A DNA stretch of 64,000 nt from Pirellulaceae bacterium (GTDB lineage Bacteria; Planctomycetota; Planctomycetia; Pirellulales; Pirellulaceae). The notes below the pieces were generated by a model that saw nothing but the letters and a program-made list of their open reading frames with translations, made no database searches and was not told where the DNA came from. The position numbers were made by a program, and so were the translations under genes. Positions 45,369 through 53,808 of the stretch are shown here, piece after piece; position 1 is the first letter of the stretch; every line of letters begins with the position of its first letter. The stretch is taken from assembly GCA_022448315.1 (NCBI GenBank), contig JAKVCA010000031.1:1-64000 (forward strand), in the 5' to 3' direction.

Positions 45369-47036
45369 ATGGCAAGGTTTCGCAACCTGCTAAAAAGCTC
45401 GGTTGTCGTTGGCCTGTGGCTTGTGGCGACTGCAGTTCAAGTACGCGCGATGCCTCATACTCCCGAGAGTCCCGAAGTCAGAGCGATCGTCGATCGTGCC
45501 GTAGTCTTCATGAACACCGTGACGCCGAAGATCGATTTTGGTCGAGAGGCGTTGATTGGTTACGCGTTGCTTAAGGCGGATGTTCCGAAAGATCACCCGC
45601 GTCTCCAGACTTCTCTGAAGGTTGTGGTGGACAAAATTGCCGAAGGGCTCACTAACCGCGATCCCCCTCATATTTATCCCGCGGCCGTCGCCGCCATTTT
45701 TCTATTGGAATATGACGACAAATTGTTTGCTCCACAAATTCAGCACTGTCTGGATTTGATGAAAACACGCCAGCGTCCCGGTGGTGGATTCGCGTATCCG
45801 AATCAGCAAGTTGCCGATATCTCACAAACTCAGTATGGGGTTCTTGCTTTTTGGCTTGCCGATAAGCACGGCTTTGAGGTCGATCCTCAAATGGGCTTAG
45901 CCGCCTTGAATTACCTGATGATCAATCAGGATCCGACGGGTGGATTCTCGTATCAGGGCGCGTCGCGGAATGACCGGGGTGTCTCGCACTCGATGTCAGC
46001 GGCGGGCGGTGGCTCACTCTTCATTGCAGCGAGCTGGTTGGGCTACGGCAACGATGCGGATTCAGTGACGCGTCGCCCCGAGGAAAAAGGGCTTCCGCCC
46101 AGTGTTCGACTGGTGCTGATTGATGAGCGAACCGGTAAACCGATCGACCGTCGCCAAAAACGAAATGCGGGAAAGGTTGACCTCGATGAAGGGCGTTTGC
46201 GAAGCGCTGAAGGCCGAGCTGAGGGATGGTTCAACGCGAACTTTAGGATCGGCGTGAACCGATGGCAGTACTACTACCTTTACGGGTACGAGCGGTACGC
46301 CAGTTTTGTGGAGGCCTCCAAGGGGATCTCAGATCCAGAGCCGGATTGGTACAACCAAGGCGTTGAATTCATTAAAGCAACGCAGCGGCAGGATGGCTCT
46401 TTCCCCGATGAAAAAGATGAGGCAGATGCGCCCGACGTTTCGACGGCGTTCGCCATTCTGTTTCTTGTACGAAGTACCAAAAAGGCACTTGTTGAAGGTG
46501 AGTATTCCGACGGTCGCCTGCTCGGCGGACAGGGGCTCAGTGACGAAGCGGCCACGGTGATGAAGGGCGGACGGGTCGTCAGCCTTGCTGTGGGACGAAG
46601 TGTGGACGACATGAAAGGGCTTTTGAGCCAGACCGGTGGGGACGCCGATTTTGGGAAGTTGGATTCGATCGATCTGCTGACGATCGATGACAGTAGCCCA
46701 GATATTCGCGATCGCCAGCTTGCCACCATTCGTAATCTGGTTGCCCACCAGAATCCCAAGCTCCGCTGGCTCGCGGTAAGAGCTCTTGGTAATTATCAGG
46801 ACCTGGAAAATATGCCGCCGTTGATCTACGCGTTGACGGACCCGGAGAAGCAAATCGTTGAATTTGCCAATCGGTCTCTGCTGCAGATCGCCCGCAAATT
46901 TGATGATGGTAAATACATGCTTCCAGAGTCATTTGAACCCAATGACAATAAGGTCGAAGAGCTGCGTAAACGCTGGGTTGAATTTTATTTTACGGTTCAG
47001 CCGAATGGCGAACTTTACCGGCCGACGATCCAATAA
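45369..47036 (+). CDS. Secreted prenyltransferase/squalene-cyclase-repeat protein
   Basis: A 555-residue secreted protein with a signal peptide (about 1-26). The body contains prenyltransferase/squalene-hopene cyclase type alpha-alpha barrel repeats, with QRPGGGFAYPNQQ, QDPTGGFSYQGAS and QRQDGSFPDEK as the repeated Gln-x-x-x-Gly-Gly/Ser-Phe pattern, but no cyclase DxDD motif. The C-terminal 90 residues carry HEAT-like repeats (RWLAVRALGNYQ). The start at 45369 has GGAG 6 bases upstream. Planctomycetes have many such proteins; binding rather than catalysis is likely. It begins the envelope cluster that continues with the ExbBD genes. Confidence 0.85.
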   Translation: MARFRNLLKSSVVVGLWLVATAVQVRAMPHTPESPEVRAIVDRAVVFMNTVTPKIDFGREALIGYALLKADVPKDHPRLQTSLKVVVDKIAEGLTNRDPPHIYPAAVAAIFLLEYDDKLFAPQIQHCLDLMKTRQRPGGGFAYPNQQVADISQTQYGVLAFWLADKHGFEVDPQMGLAALNYLMINQDPTGGFSYQGASRNDRGVSHSMSAAGGGSLFIAASWLGYGNDADSVTRRPEEKGLPPSVRLVLIDERTGKPIDRRQKRNAGKVDLDEGRLRSAEGRAEGWFNANFRIGVNRWQYYYLYGYERYASFVEASKGISDPEPDWYNQGVEFIKATQRQDGSFPDEKDEADAPDVSTAFAILFLVRSTKKALVEGEYSDGRLLGGQGLSDEAATVMKGGRVVSLAVGRSVDDMKGLLSQTGGDADFGKLDSIDLLTIDDSSPDIRDRQLATIRNLVAHQNPKLRWLAVRALGNYQDLENMPPLIYALTDPEKQIVEFANRSLLQIARKFDDGKYMLPESFEPNDNKVEELRKRWVEFYFTVQPNGELYRPTIQ

Positions 47037-47115
47037 CGCAAATGATGGGTTTTCGTGTCAATAGACGGGCGAAAAGTGATCGAAACGATCCTTCATCGCT
47101 CTGGGGATTTTGCGT

Positions 47116-47979
47116 ATGAGTAGTGAACTGCCACGCATTGGCCATGTTGCGATACCGGCTGAGGCACGAGTTTCCAAATATGATCGGGTGTCAGCCATGC
47201 TGACAGCTTTGGTCATCATGTTGGGAAGTATGGTGGCCATCATGTTTTTGATCTGGCTTACCGGTGTCATTCGGGAGGCACCCATCGCGTCGCGGCAGAC
47301 GATTCTGGACGATGCTTTAGGAGAAGATGAGGCGCCCGACGGCGAATCCGATGATATTGAGGAGCCTGGGAGCGAGTTTCCGGAAGTGGAGACACCGCAG
47401 TTGGCAGACTCTTTGGAGGCCTTGACCACGGCGGCTTCCAGTATTCAAGCCAGCGATCGGGCGGTGGACGGTTCGGCACAGTTCATGGGACGTGGAACAG
47501 GTTTGGGGACAATCAACGGTGGCGGCTTGGGCAACGGGTTGCTCAAGCCTCCTTGGGAGCGTTGGGAAATTCGATACACCACGGCGAGCCAGGAAGATTA
47601 CGGCTTGCAAATGGATTTTTTCAAGATTGAGCTGGGAGCGATCAGTCGAGATACCGCGGACATTGTCTACCTCCAAAATCTTGCCGGGCAACGAAGGACC
47701 CGAAACGGTCGGAAGAGTGCGGAAAAACGAGTATTTTTTAACTACAATCAGGGCGTCTTAAGCGAGTGGGACAAACAGTTCATGGAAGAGTCCGGGATCA
47801 ATCTGCGGAATCGGATCTTGGTGCAGTTTTACCCGCCTGATATTCAGACAAGACTCTTGGCTCTTGAAAAACAAAGACTCGGCGGAAAGAGCTTGGAAAC
47901 GGTTTATCGAACCGTTTTTGGAGTCCGGGCAACAGGAAATGGTTTCGAGTATTACGTGATCGACCAGCTGTACAGGTAG
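47116..47979 (+). CDS. Single-pass membrane protein with TonB/TolA-like topology
   Basis: A 287-residue protein of no recognised family. The N-terminus is cytoplasmic, with one transmembrane segment at about residues 26-49 (AMLTALVIMLGSMVAIMFLI). A long acidic Glu/Asp-rich linker (about 60-105) and a Gly-rich turn (about 122-140) lead to a folded alpha/beta C-terminal domain (about 145-287). This topology is that of TonB or TolA, the energy-transducing partner of ExbB/ExbD, and the gene lies directly before the MotA/TolQ/ExbB gene and two ExbD genes. A TonB-type role is therefore inferred from topology and context only. Confidence 0.7.
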   Translation: MSSELPRIGHVAIPAEARVSKYDRVSAMLTALVIMLGSMVAIMFLIWLTGVIREAPIASRQTILDDALGEDEAPDGESDDIEEPGSEFPEVETPQLADSLEALTTAASSIQASDRAVDGSAQFMGRGTGLGTINGGGLGNGLLKPPWERWEIRYTTASQEDYGLQMDFFKIELGAISRDTADIVYLQNLAGQRRTRNGRKSAEKRVFFNYNQGVLSEWDKQFMEESGINLRNRILVQFYPPDIQTRLLALEKQRLGGKSLETVYRTVFGVRATGNGFEYYVIDQLYR

Positions 47980-48205
47980 CCACTGAGTTCAACCACGAGT
48001 CGGTTGGTCTTCTCTGGTGATTCGCCAGAGGTTTTTCGTCCCACGGAGTCATTGCCGTTCACTTCTAATGTAAAATAAAACCGGGATTTCCACGCTCCAT
48101 TCGAGCCGTGAGTCGAGAGGCTCAAAGCGGGTTTGGAATGCATGCGGGGTTCGCATCGGAAATTAAACTGACAACTTGTTCATCGATTGGTAAAGTCAAA
48201 GCCCC

Positions 48206-48844
48206 ATGCCAGAAAACCTAACAAATATCATCGGTTACATCATTTACACCGTCATTGGCATTGTCGCCCTGTGGGGCGCATTTTGTGTGGTGATGGTCTG
48301 GTTGCGAGTTGGCGCGAAACGATTTCGTTCGGAAGAGCAACAGCAGCTTTTTCTGGATACGATTGAAGAGCCACTCATGGAGGGTGATTTTGACGGCGTG
48401 GGTGACATCTGCCATCGCGACCCGCGAGCTCTGTGTCAAATTGTTCAGCTGGGAGTGATCAATCGTCAGCTGGGCTACAGCAAGGTAAAGCAGATGCTGC
48501 TTGACCGCTTCGAAAGAGATGTCCTTGCGGATCTGGACTATCGCCTGACATGGGTCAAAACGGTGATTGCGGCGGCGCCGATGATTGGGCTGCTGGGAAC
48601 TGTGGTCGGTATGATGGGGGCGTTTGAAAAACTTTCTACTGCCGCAAGTGTGGATCCAACCGAGTTGGCATCCAGTATCTCGTTGGCACTCATTACGACG
48701 GCGTTGGGGCTGACGGTCGCCATTCCTCTCGTTATCGCCACGGCCTCACTGAACAATCGAATTCGTAAGATGGAAGATCTGGTTTCGCTCGGATTGGGTC
48801 AGTTCCTTGACACGTTCCGTGAAGCACTTTCTCGACACAAATAG
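48206..48844 (+). CDS. MotA/TolQ/ExbB-type proton channel protein
   Basis: A 212-residue inner-membrane channel protein. Three transmembrane segments are visible: about residues 12-33, about 118-138 (TVIAAAPMIGLLGTVVGMMG) and about 160-182 (ALITTALGLTVAIPLVIATA). The conserved motif AAPMIGLLGTVVGM followed by a Pro in the third segment is diagnostic of the family. With ExbD it converts the proton motive force to movement of a TonB- or TolA-like partner. It is followed by two ExbD genes and preceded by the TonB-like protein at 47116. Confidence 0.95.
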   Translation: MPENLTNIIGYIIYTVIGIVALWGAFCVVMVWLRVGAKRFRSEEQQQLFLDTIEEPLMEGDFDGVGDICHRDPRALCQIVQLGVINRQLGYSKVKQMLLDRFERDVLADLDYRLTWVKTVIAAAPMIGLLGTVVGMMGAFEKLSTAASVDPTELASSISLALITTALGLTVAIPLVIATASLNNRIRKMEDLVSLGLGQFLDTFREALSRHK

Positions 48845-48935
48845 CGCGAGAAGCCGTTCAACTTTTGTCGTCTCCAGTTGATGCGGGCGGTCAAAAGTAA
48901 CGCGGGATAGTAAAGACGAAAACCAGAGGACCGCA

Positions 48936-49406
48936 ATGGAATCCGAACTTCAAGAACTCAAGGATATGCGTCGTCGGCGCGGCTCTGAAGAGCCGAAAAT
49001 GGACATTACGCCGATGATTGACGTGACTTTTTTGTTGCTGATTTTCTTTATCGTCGCTTCGCGGTTGGACCCTCAGATGGTGGTGGATCTGGCGAAAGCG
49101 AAGCATGGGGGTGCGATCCCTGAAAAGACTTCCGCCGTATTGGTCGTGACTCAGGACAACCCGGATAATCCCAGCATTTTTAAAGGTGCGAGCAAGGAAG
49201 TTGCAAACCAGATTACGGGATCTCCCGAAGAGCAGGAGGAGGCCATTCGCGCTTTCGTCGACGAAGAATGCAGTGGTGGAAAGAGATACGTGTTGATCAA
49301 GGCGGAACGAGGGGTCAAGTATCGACACATGGACCGGATTTATAAGGCGGTGAAGCAAGGAATTACTGACCAGCAGATCCACGTGGCCGTCATCGAGAAA
49401 CGATAA
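48936..49406 (+). CDS. ExbD/TolR-family protein 1
   Basis: A 156-residue single-pass inner-membrane protein of the ExbD/TolR family. The transmembrane helix is at residues about 27-47, starting at MDITPMIDVTFLLLIFFIV; Asp34 of PMIDVTF is the proton-carrying residue. The periplasmic domain (about 48-156) ends VLIKAERGVKYRHMDRIYKA, as in TolR. It works with the channel protein at 48206. A second, longer paralogue follows 150 bases later. Confidence 0.95.
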   Translation: MESELQELKDMRRRRGSEEPKMDITPMIDVTFLLLIFFIVASRLDPQMVVDLAKAKHGGAIPEKTSAVLVVTQDNPDNPSIFKGASKEVANQITGSPEEQEEAIRAFVDEECSGGKRYVLIKAERGVKYRHMDRIYKAVKQGITDQQIHVAVIEKR

Positions 49407-49559
49407 CAGAAAATTTAGGATGGGAACGGGTTGACGGAGTTCACCAAGAAGCGACAGTCCCGTCGAACTCGATCACGGGTTTGCAACGGCGAGTGAGGCG
49501 GAAGTGTCTCGATCAAGATCCGTTGTGGAAACAAGCCAGGTGGCTTCAAGGAAAACGGC

Positions 49560-50231
49560 ATGAGCGAATCCAGCGAAGAAAAACCATTTGATTTGACCCC
49601 TCCGAAGCGTTCCCGTGAAGACTCTTTGGCGGGCGATTCCTTTGCCCCACCGCCGCTGTCACAAGGCGAGGATGTGCCGAGTGAGGTCCCAATGGAGGCT
49701 GGAGCGGAGACCGGAAAGAAAGATCCTATCCTGCGTTGGAAAGAGGAGCCTGACGAAGCGGATGAGGGGCACGCTGAGGTGAAGTTGGGCACGGGGAAAG
49801 ACCGCGAAGCTCTGGAGTTGGACATGACTCCCATGGTGGATGTCACTTTTCTTCTCTTGATCTTCTTTATGGTGACGGCCTCGTTCACGTTGCTCAAAAC
49901 CATTGAGCAACCAGCGCCCAATAGCGAGGAGCCTTCGATGACAACCGTGGAGGAATTCGAAGACAATCCTGACTATGTTCTGGTGTTTATTGATGAGTTC
50001 AATACATACACGGTCGTTTACGGTGATTTGGAAGAAGAGGCTCCCAGCGAGCAGGAGCTTTACGTTCAGTTGCGTGAGGCGATCAATGGCGCGGATGTTC
50101 AGCCTACAAAGCTGATGGTCAAGGCACACGGCGATGCCAGCCATGAGCGAGTCGTGATTGCGATGGATGCGGGAACAGACGTGGGTTTGACTGAAACCGA
50201 AGTCATGTTGACGGAACAGGATGCCCTTTAA
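49560..50231 (+). CDS. ExbD/TolR-family protein 2, with long N-terminal extension
   Basis: A 223-residue second ExbD paralogue. It has an acidic, Pro-rich cytoplasmic extension (about residues 1-88) not found in the first one. The transmembrane helix has the same signature LDMTPMVDVTFLLLIFFMV, with the proton-carrying Asp conserved. The periplasmic part ends VMVKAHGDASHERVVIAMDAG. Two different ExbD proteins with one channel protein suggest a heteromeric stator complex. It is followed by the PQQ/TPR membrane protein at 50352. Confidence 0.94.
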   Translation: MSESSEEKPFDLTPPKRSREDSLAGDSFAPPPLSQGEDVPSEVPMEAGAETGKKDPILRWKEEPDEADEGHAEVKLGTGKDREALELDMTPMVDVTFLLLIFFMVTASFTLLKTIEQPAPNSEEPSMTTVEEFEDNPDYVLVFIDEFNTYTVVYGDLEEEAPSEQELYVQLREAINGADVQPTKLMVKAHGDASHERVVIAMDAGTDVGLTETEVMLTEQDAL

Positions 50232-50351
50232 TCGTGACCTGAGGGTGAGCCAGGGGTGATCTTCGGCGACCTCAGTGAATTGGCGCTACAGGGATTGAGA
50301 CAGTTAAATTGGTTTTATCTCGCCGCCCTCAAGGCGGGAATTGGGTGACTG

Positions 50352-53300
50352 ATGAGCGGATTGGAATTTTTACAACAGCTTGAGTCCAAGGGCGTTCTCG
50401 ACTCGAAGGTCGTCAAAGCGGTGCGGAGTAAAATCTCTCGCCCTGGCAAGACGATTTCCGCGAATCGAGTGGCAAAGTACCTCGTTGAAAAAGGGGAACT
50501 GACTGCTGCTCAGGCCGAGAGGTTTTTGAACGAAGCCCAGCCTGAACCCGTCGAACTGATGACACTTTCTGAGGTCGATGTGGTCGAGGATGTTGAAGAC
50601 GTTGTTGACTTGACCGCGGTCCCCGAACCATTGGGTACCATTGAAGATCTCGGAGTCGACCAGTTTGAGCAAACGGATGCACTCGGTGAGCCTGGAGCCG
50701 GGATAGAGGACGCTCCGCCTTTGACGCCCGAGGAAGAGGAACGTGATCGCAGGCGATTTGAGGCCAAGAAGGTCCTTGAAAATCGTTGGGAAGCGAAATG
50801 GATGATCATCGGGCCAACGCTCGTGATCGTACTCGCCATGACCGCTGCATTCCTTTACTTCGTGCTGTTGCGACAAGATGCTGAGGAACTGTTGGACATT
50901 GCTGAAAAAAGCTATCGAAGTCAGTCTTATGCGGAAGCCATCGAAAACTACGGAAAGTTTCTTCGCAGTCATCCGCGGCATCCCGAAGCGAGCAAGGCAA
51001 GGGTTCGTCAGGGGCTAGGCAAGATTCGTACCTTTTCCGATTCAAATGTTTATGACAAAGCACTACTGGAACTGCCCCTGGTTTTGCCTGAGATTGAGAA
51101 TGAAGAAGCGTTTCCGGATGAAGGTCGGCCTGAATTGACCAGTATTCTGCCTGATATCGCCCTCGGATTTGTTGCGAAAGCAGAGAGAGCTTCGGCCGTC
51201 AAAGACAAAGAGGCTTGGGTTGATAAATGTGAGGAGGCAATGGAATACGTTGGCAACGCCATGTACTTGCCGACCTCTGCGCGAAAGCAGGCCCAAACCA
51301 AACTTGACGACCTGGCGGCCCGCCTGGAGACCGTCAACCGGGATATTCAGCGTGAGAAGCAACTGGTTGCGGTGATTGCCGCGATGGATGTCGCCATCTC
51401 TCAGGATAAAACGACCGATGCTTTCATCTTGAGAAAAGATCTGCTTCGTGAATTCCCAATTCTTGAGGGCGAAGCTCGGTTGATCGAAGCTTCAGAGCGG
51501 ACGGCACAGCACGAACAGAGTCTGGTGAAAAATGAACTGCCTGAACTCGAAGTGTTTGAGAACGCTCGACTTTCAGATGCGATGGCGACCGCGGTGTTCG
51601 CAACCCGTGTGGGACAGGAGATCACCGAACTGGAGGGCCAGCTTTACCCACTTCTCGCCCGCGGGGCGGTTTACATGTTCAACGCTTCCTCCGGAGAGGT
51701 GTTGTGGCGACATTTTGTCGGTTATGAGACGAGCAACCAGCCCCAATGGGTCAACGAGGCGGGAGGAGATATCATTCTCTCCAATCAGCAATCGCATGAA
51801 GTTGTTCGAGTGGAGGGACGGACTGGGGCCGTAGTTTGGCGATCTGAAATTGGAGAGCCGTTTGGACCGGTGACGTTAACCAAAGATTCAGTTTTTGTTT
51901 CAACTTACGCCGGTCGAGTTCTGCAGTTGGCCCTCGAAGCAGATGCCACCAATGGGATACCGGGCGGGACCGTAATGGACGGCGTTCTGATTCCGCAACC
52001 GCTTAACGTGGGCGCGGCCTCGGATCGTATTGGCAAACATGTTTACCAAGTCGGCTTGCAATCCAATGTGTACGTATTGACGCCCGGCGAGGGGGGCGAG
52101 CCCATGTCCTGCGAGGAAGTATTTTACCTCGGGCATCGGGATGGAAGCGTCAAGGTCACCCCCATTTTGACGCAAGGTTTACTTTTTATTGTGGAGAATT
52201 CCGGAACTGACTTTTCCAATCTCCACGTGTTGAAGCCTGCAAATCGCGGTCTAGGTTTGGAGCGAGCCCAAGCACCGATTCGACTTCGAGGCGAAGTCCT
52301 TGCGGCTTTGGAACTCTACGGACGACGTGGCCTGCTTACCCTGACTGACCAAGGTGAGATCAAGCTTTGGGAAGTGGAACTGGTCGAGGAAGGTGAAGAT
52401 CCCGTCAAGGAGATTGCGACCTTTGACCGAAAGACGGCGCCGGGAACTTACAGTTTCTATCTGGCGGAAAAAGGAAAGCTTTGGGTCGGGGACTCAGGGC
52501 TGACGGATTTCGAAGTTCAGGCTCAACGTGGCACCTTGAATCGAACCAATGCTTATAACGCGGGAGACCAGTTCATTGCGCCCTTCGCACTTTTTGGCGA
52601 CACATTACTCCATGCCAGAGTAAGGGCGGGATCCCAGTTGGTGAGTGTGGCGGCGGTCAATGCGGAAAATCATTCAGAGGTTTGGCGAACCGACCTCGCG
52701 GCGCCGATGGCGGGTCGGCCGAATGTCGAATTGGATGGCTCCGTCCTTGCAGTGACTAGCCAAGGGGATCAGTACGTGGTTGACCAGGCCATTTTGGAGG
52801 CTGGGGGAGCCAGTATTCCCCGCCGACGCGGAAGCACCACGGAGCAGGATCTTGTGTTTGACCATAAGGTGGATTTGGGCGAAGGCCGTATCCTCTGCTT
52901 TGGTCCTCCTAAAAAACGACGGGTCTTGGGAGTCGATCCAACACAGAAAGTCAACACAACGGCGTTGAGCGACAGCGGAGTTCCTGCAGGAACCCTGTCT
53001 TTCCCTCCGGTGATGATGGGGAATCAGGTGCTTGCAGGCTCAACGCAAGGGCCAGTCTTCCTGCTTGATGCCTTTCGAGGACGAGCAGTCGGAACGCCGT
53101 TTCAGCCGGTGGTCGCACCAGGCAAGGTGATCCAGTGGATGCGCCCAGCGGTGATCGGCGATGATCGGTTTGTGATCGCTGAAGCGGAGGGAGAAATCTT
53201 TGCGGTGAAGCGGCAGGGAAATGGGTTGACCAAACAAGGGCAGGTATCGGTTGAGGGGCAGTTCGTCTCGCCATTGGCCGCTGTTGGTGGTCAGGTTATG

Positions 53301-53711
53301 GGCGTGGTGTCTGATGGTGTGAACCAATCCGTGATGAGTTTCAATCCAGACAATTTGGCGGCGGCTGGAGAAACCGAACTTCCTGCAGCGGTGACTTACG
53401 GGCCCGAGGCGGCCGGCGAATATGGCCTGATTGCCACAGCGGATGGTTCGCTTCATGGCCTTTCGGGGGAAAGCAATGTGGAGTGGTCGGTCTCACTCAA
53501 TGGGACCTACCCGGTTGGATCAACGCTGGAGGGAGATTACGCGTTTGTCACCTTGGCCAACGGGCAGGTACTGGAGATCAAGTTGTCGGAGGGAGCCATT
53601 GTAAAAACGCTCAACATTGGAGAACCACTCAAGGGGGACCCCTTGATTCAAGGTGGGATCCTATATGCCTCCGGTGCGGACGGGACTTTGTATGCCGTGG
53701 GCCTGAATTAG
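50352..53711 (+). CDS. Membrane-anchored TPR and PQQ-like beta-propeller protein
   Basis: An 1119-residue protein. The N-terminal cytoplasmic part (about 1-150) starts with a helical domain (LQQLESKGVLDSKVVKAVRSK) and an acidic linker. A single transmembrane helix at about 151-173 (MIIGPTLVIVLAMTAAFLYF) is followed by TPR-like repeats (about 178-220, AEKSYRSQSYAEAIENYGKF) and by a large beta-propeller region from about 400 to the end (for example YMFNASSGEVLWRHF, VRVEGRTGAVVWRS, ILYASGADGTLYAVG). It is a candidate periplasmic scaffold of the ExbBD cluster. No enzymatic site is visible. Confidence 0.85.
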   Translation: MSGLEFLQQLESKGVLDSKVVKAVRSKISRPGKTISANRVAKYLVEKGELTAAQAERFLNEAQPEPVELMTLSEVDVVEDVEDVVDLTAVPEPLGTIEDLGVDQFEQTDALGEPGAGIEDAPPLTPEEEERDRRRFEAKKVLENRWEAKWMIIGPTLVIVLAMTAAFLYFVLLRQDAEELLDIAEKSYRSQSYAEAIENYGKFLRSHPRHPEASKARVRQGLGKIRTFSDSNVYDKALLELPLVLPEIENEEAFPDEGRPELTSILPDIALGFVAKAERASAVKDKEAWVDKCEEAMEYVGNAMYLPTSARKQAQTKLDDLAARLETVNRDIQREKQLVAVIAAMDVAISQDKTTDAFILRKDLLREFPILEGEARLIEASERTAQHEQSLVKNELPELEVFENARLSDAMATAVFATRVGQEITELEGQLYPLLARGAVYMFNASSGEVLWRHFVGYETSNQPQWVNEAGGDIILSNQQSHEVVRVEGRTGAVVWRSEIGEPFGPVTLTKDSVFVSTYAGRVLQLALEADATNGIPGGTVMDGVLIPQPLNVGAASDRIGKHVYQVGLQSNVYVLTPGEGGEPMSCEEVFYLGHRDGSVKVTPILTQGLLFIVENSGTDFSNLHVLKPANRGLGLERAQAPIRLRGEVLAALELYGRRGLLTLTDQGEIKLWEVELVEEGEDPVKEIATFDRKTAPGTYSFYLAEKGKLWVGDSGLTDFEVQAQRGTLNRTNAYNAGDQFIAPFALFGDTLLHARVRAGSQLVSVAAVNAENHSEVWRTDLAAPMAGRPNVELDGSVLAVTSQGDQYVVDQAILEAGGASIPRRRGSTTEQDLVFDHKVDLGEGRILCFGPPKKRRVLGVDPTQKVNTTALSDSGVPAGTLSFPPVMMGNQVLAGSTQGPVFLLDAFRGRAVGTPFQPVVAPGKVIQWMRPAVIGDDRFVIAEAEGEIFAVKRQGNGLTKQGQVSVEGQFVSPLAAVGGQVMGVVSDGVNQSVMSFNPDNLAAAGETELPAAVTYGPEAAGEYGLIATADGSLHGLSGESNVEWSVSLNGTYPVGSTLEGDYAFVTLANGQVLEIKLSEGAIVKTLNIGEPLKGDPLIQGGILYASGADGTLYAVGLN

Positions 53712-53808
53712 CCGGAGCCGCGTCGGGTGAATGCGATGGTAATCACGGGTTTCATCCCATCATGGATGAGAAGTGTTTTCGAATAAACTGAAAAGTGATT
53801 AACTTACG

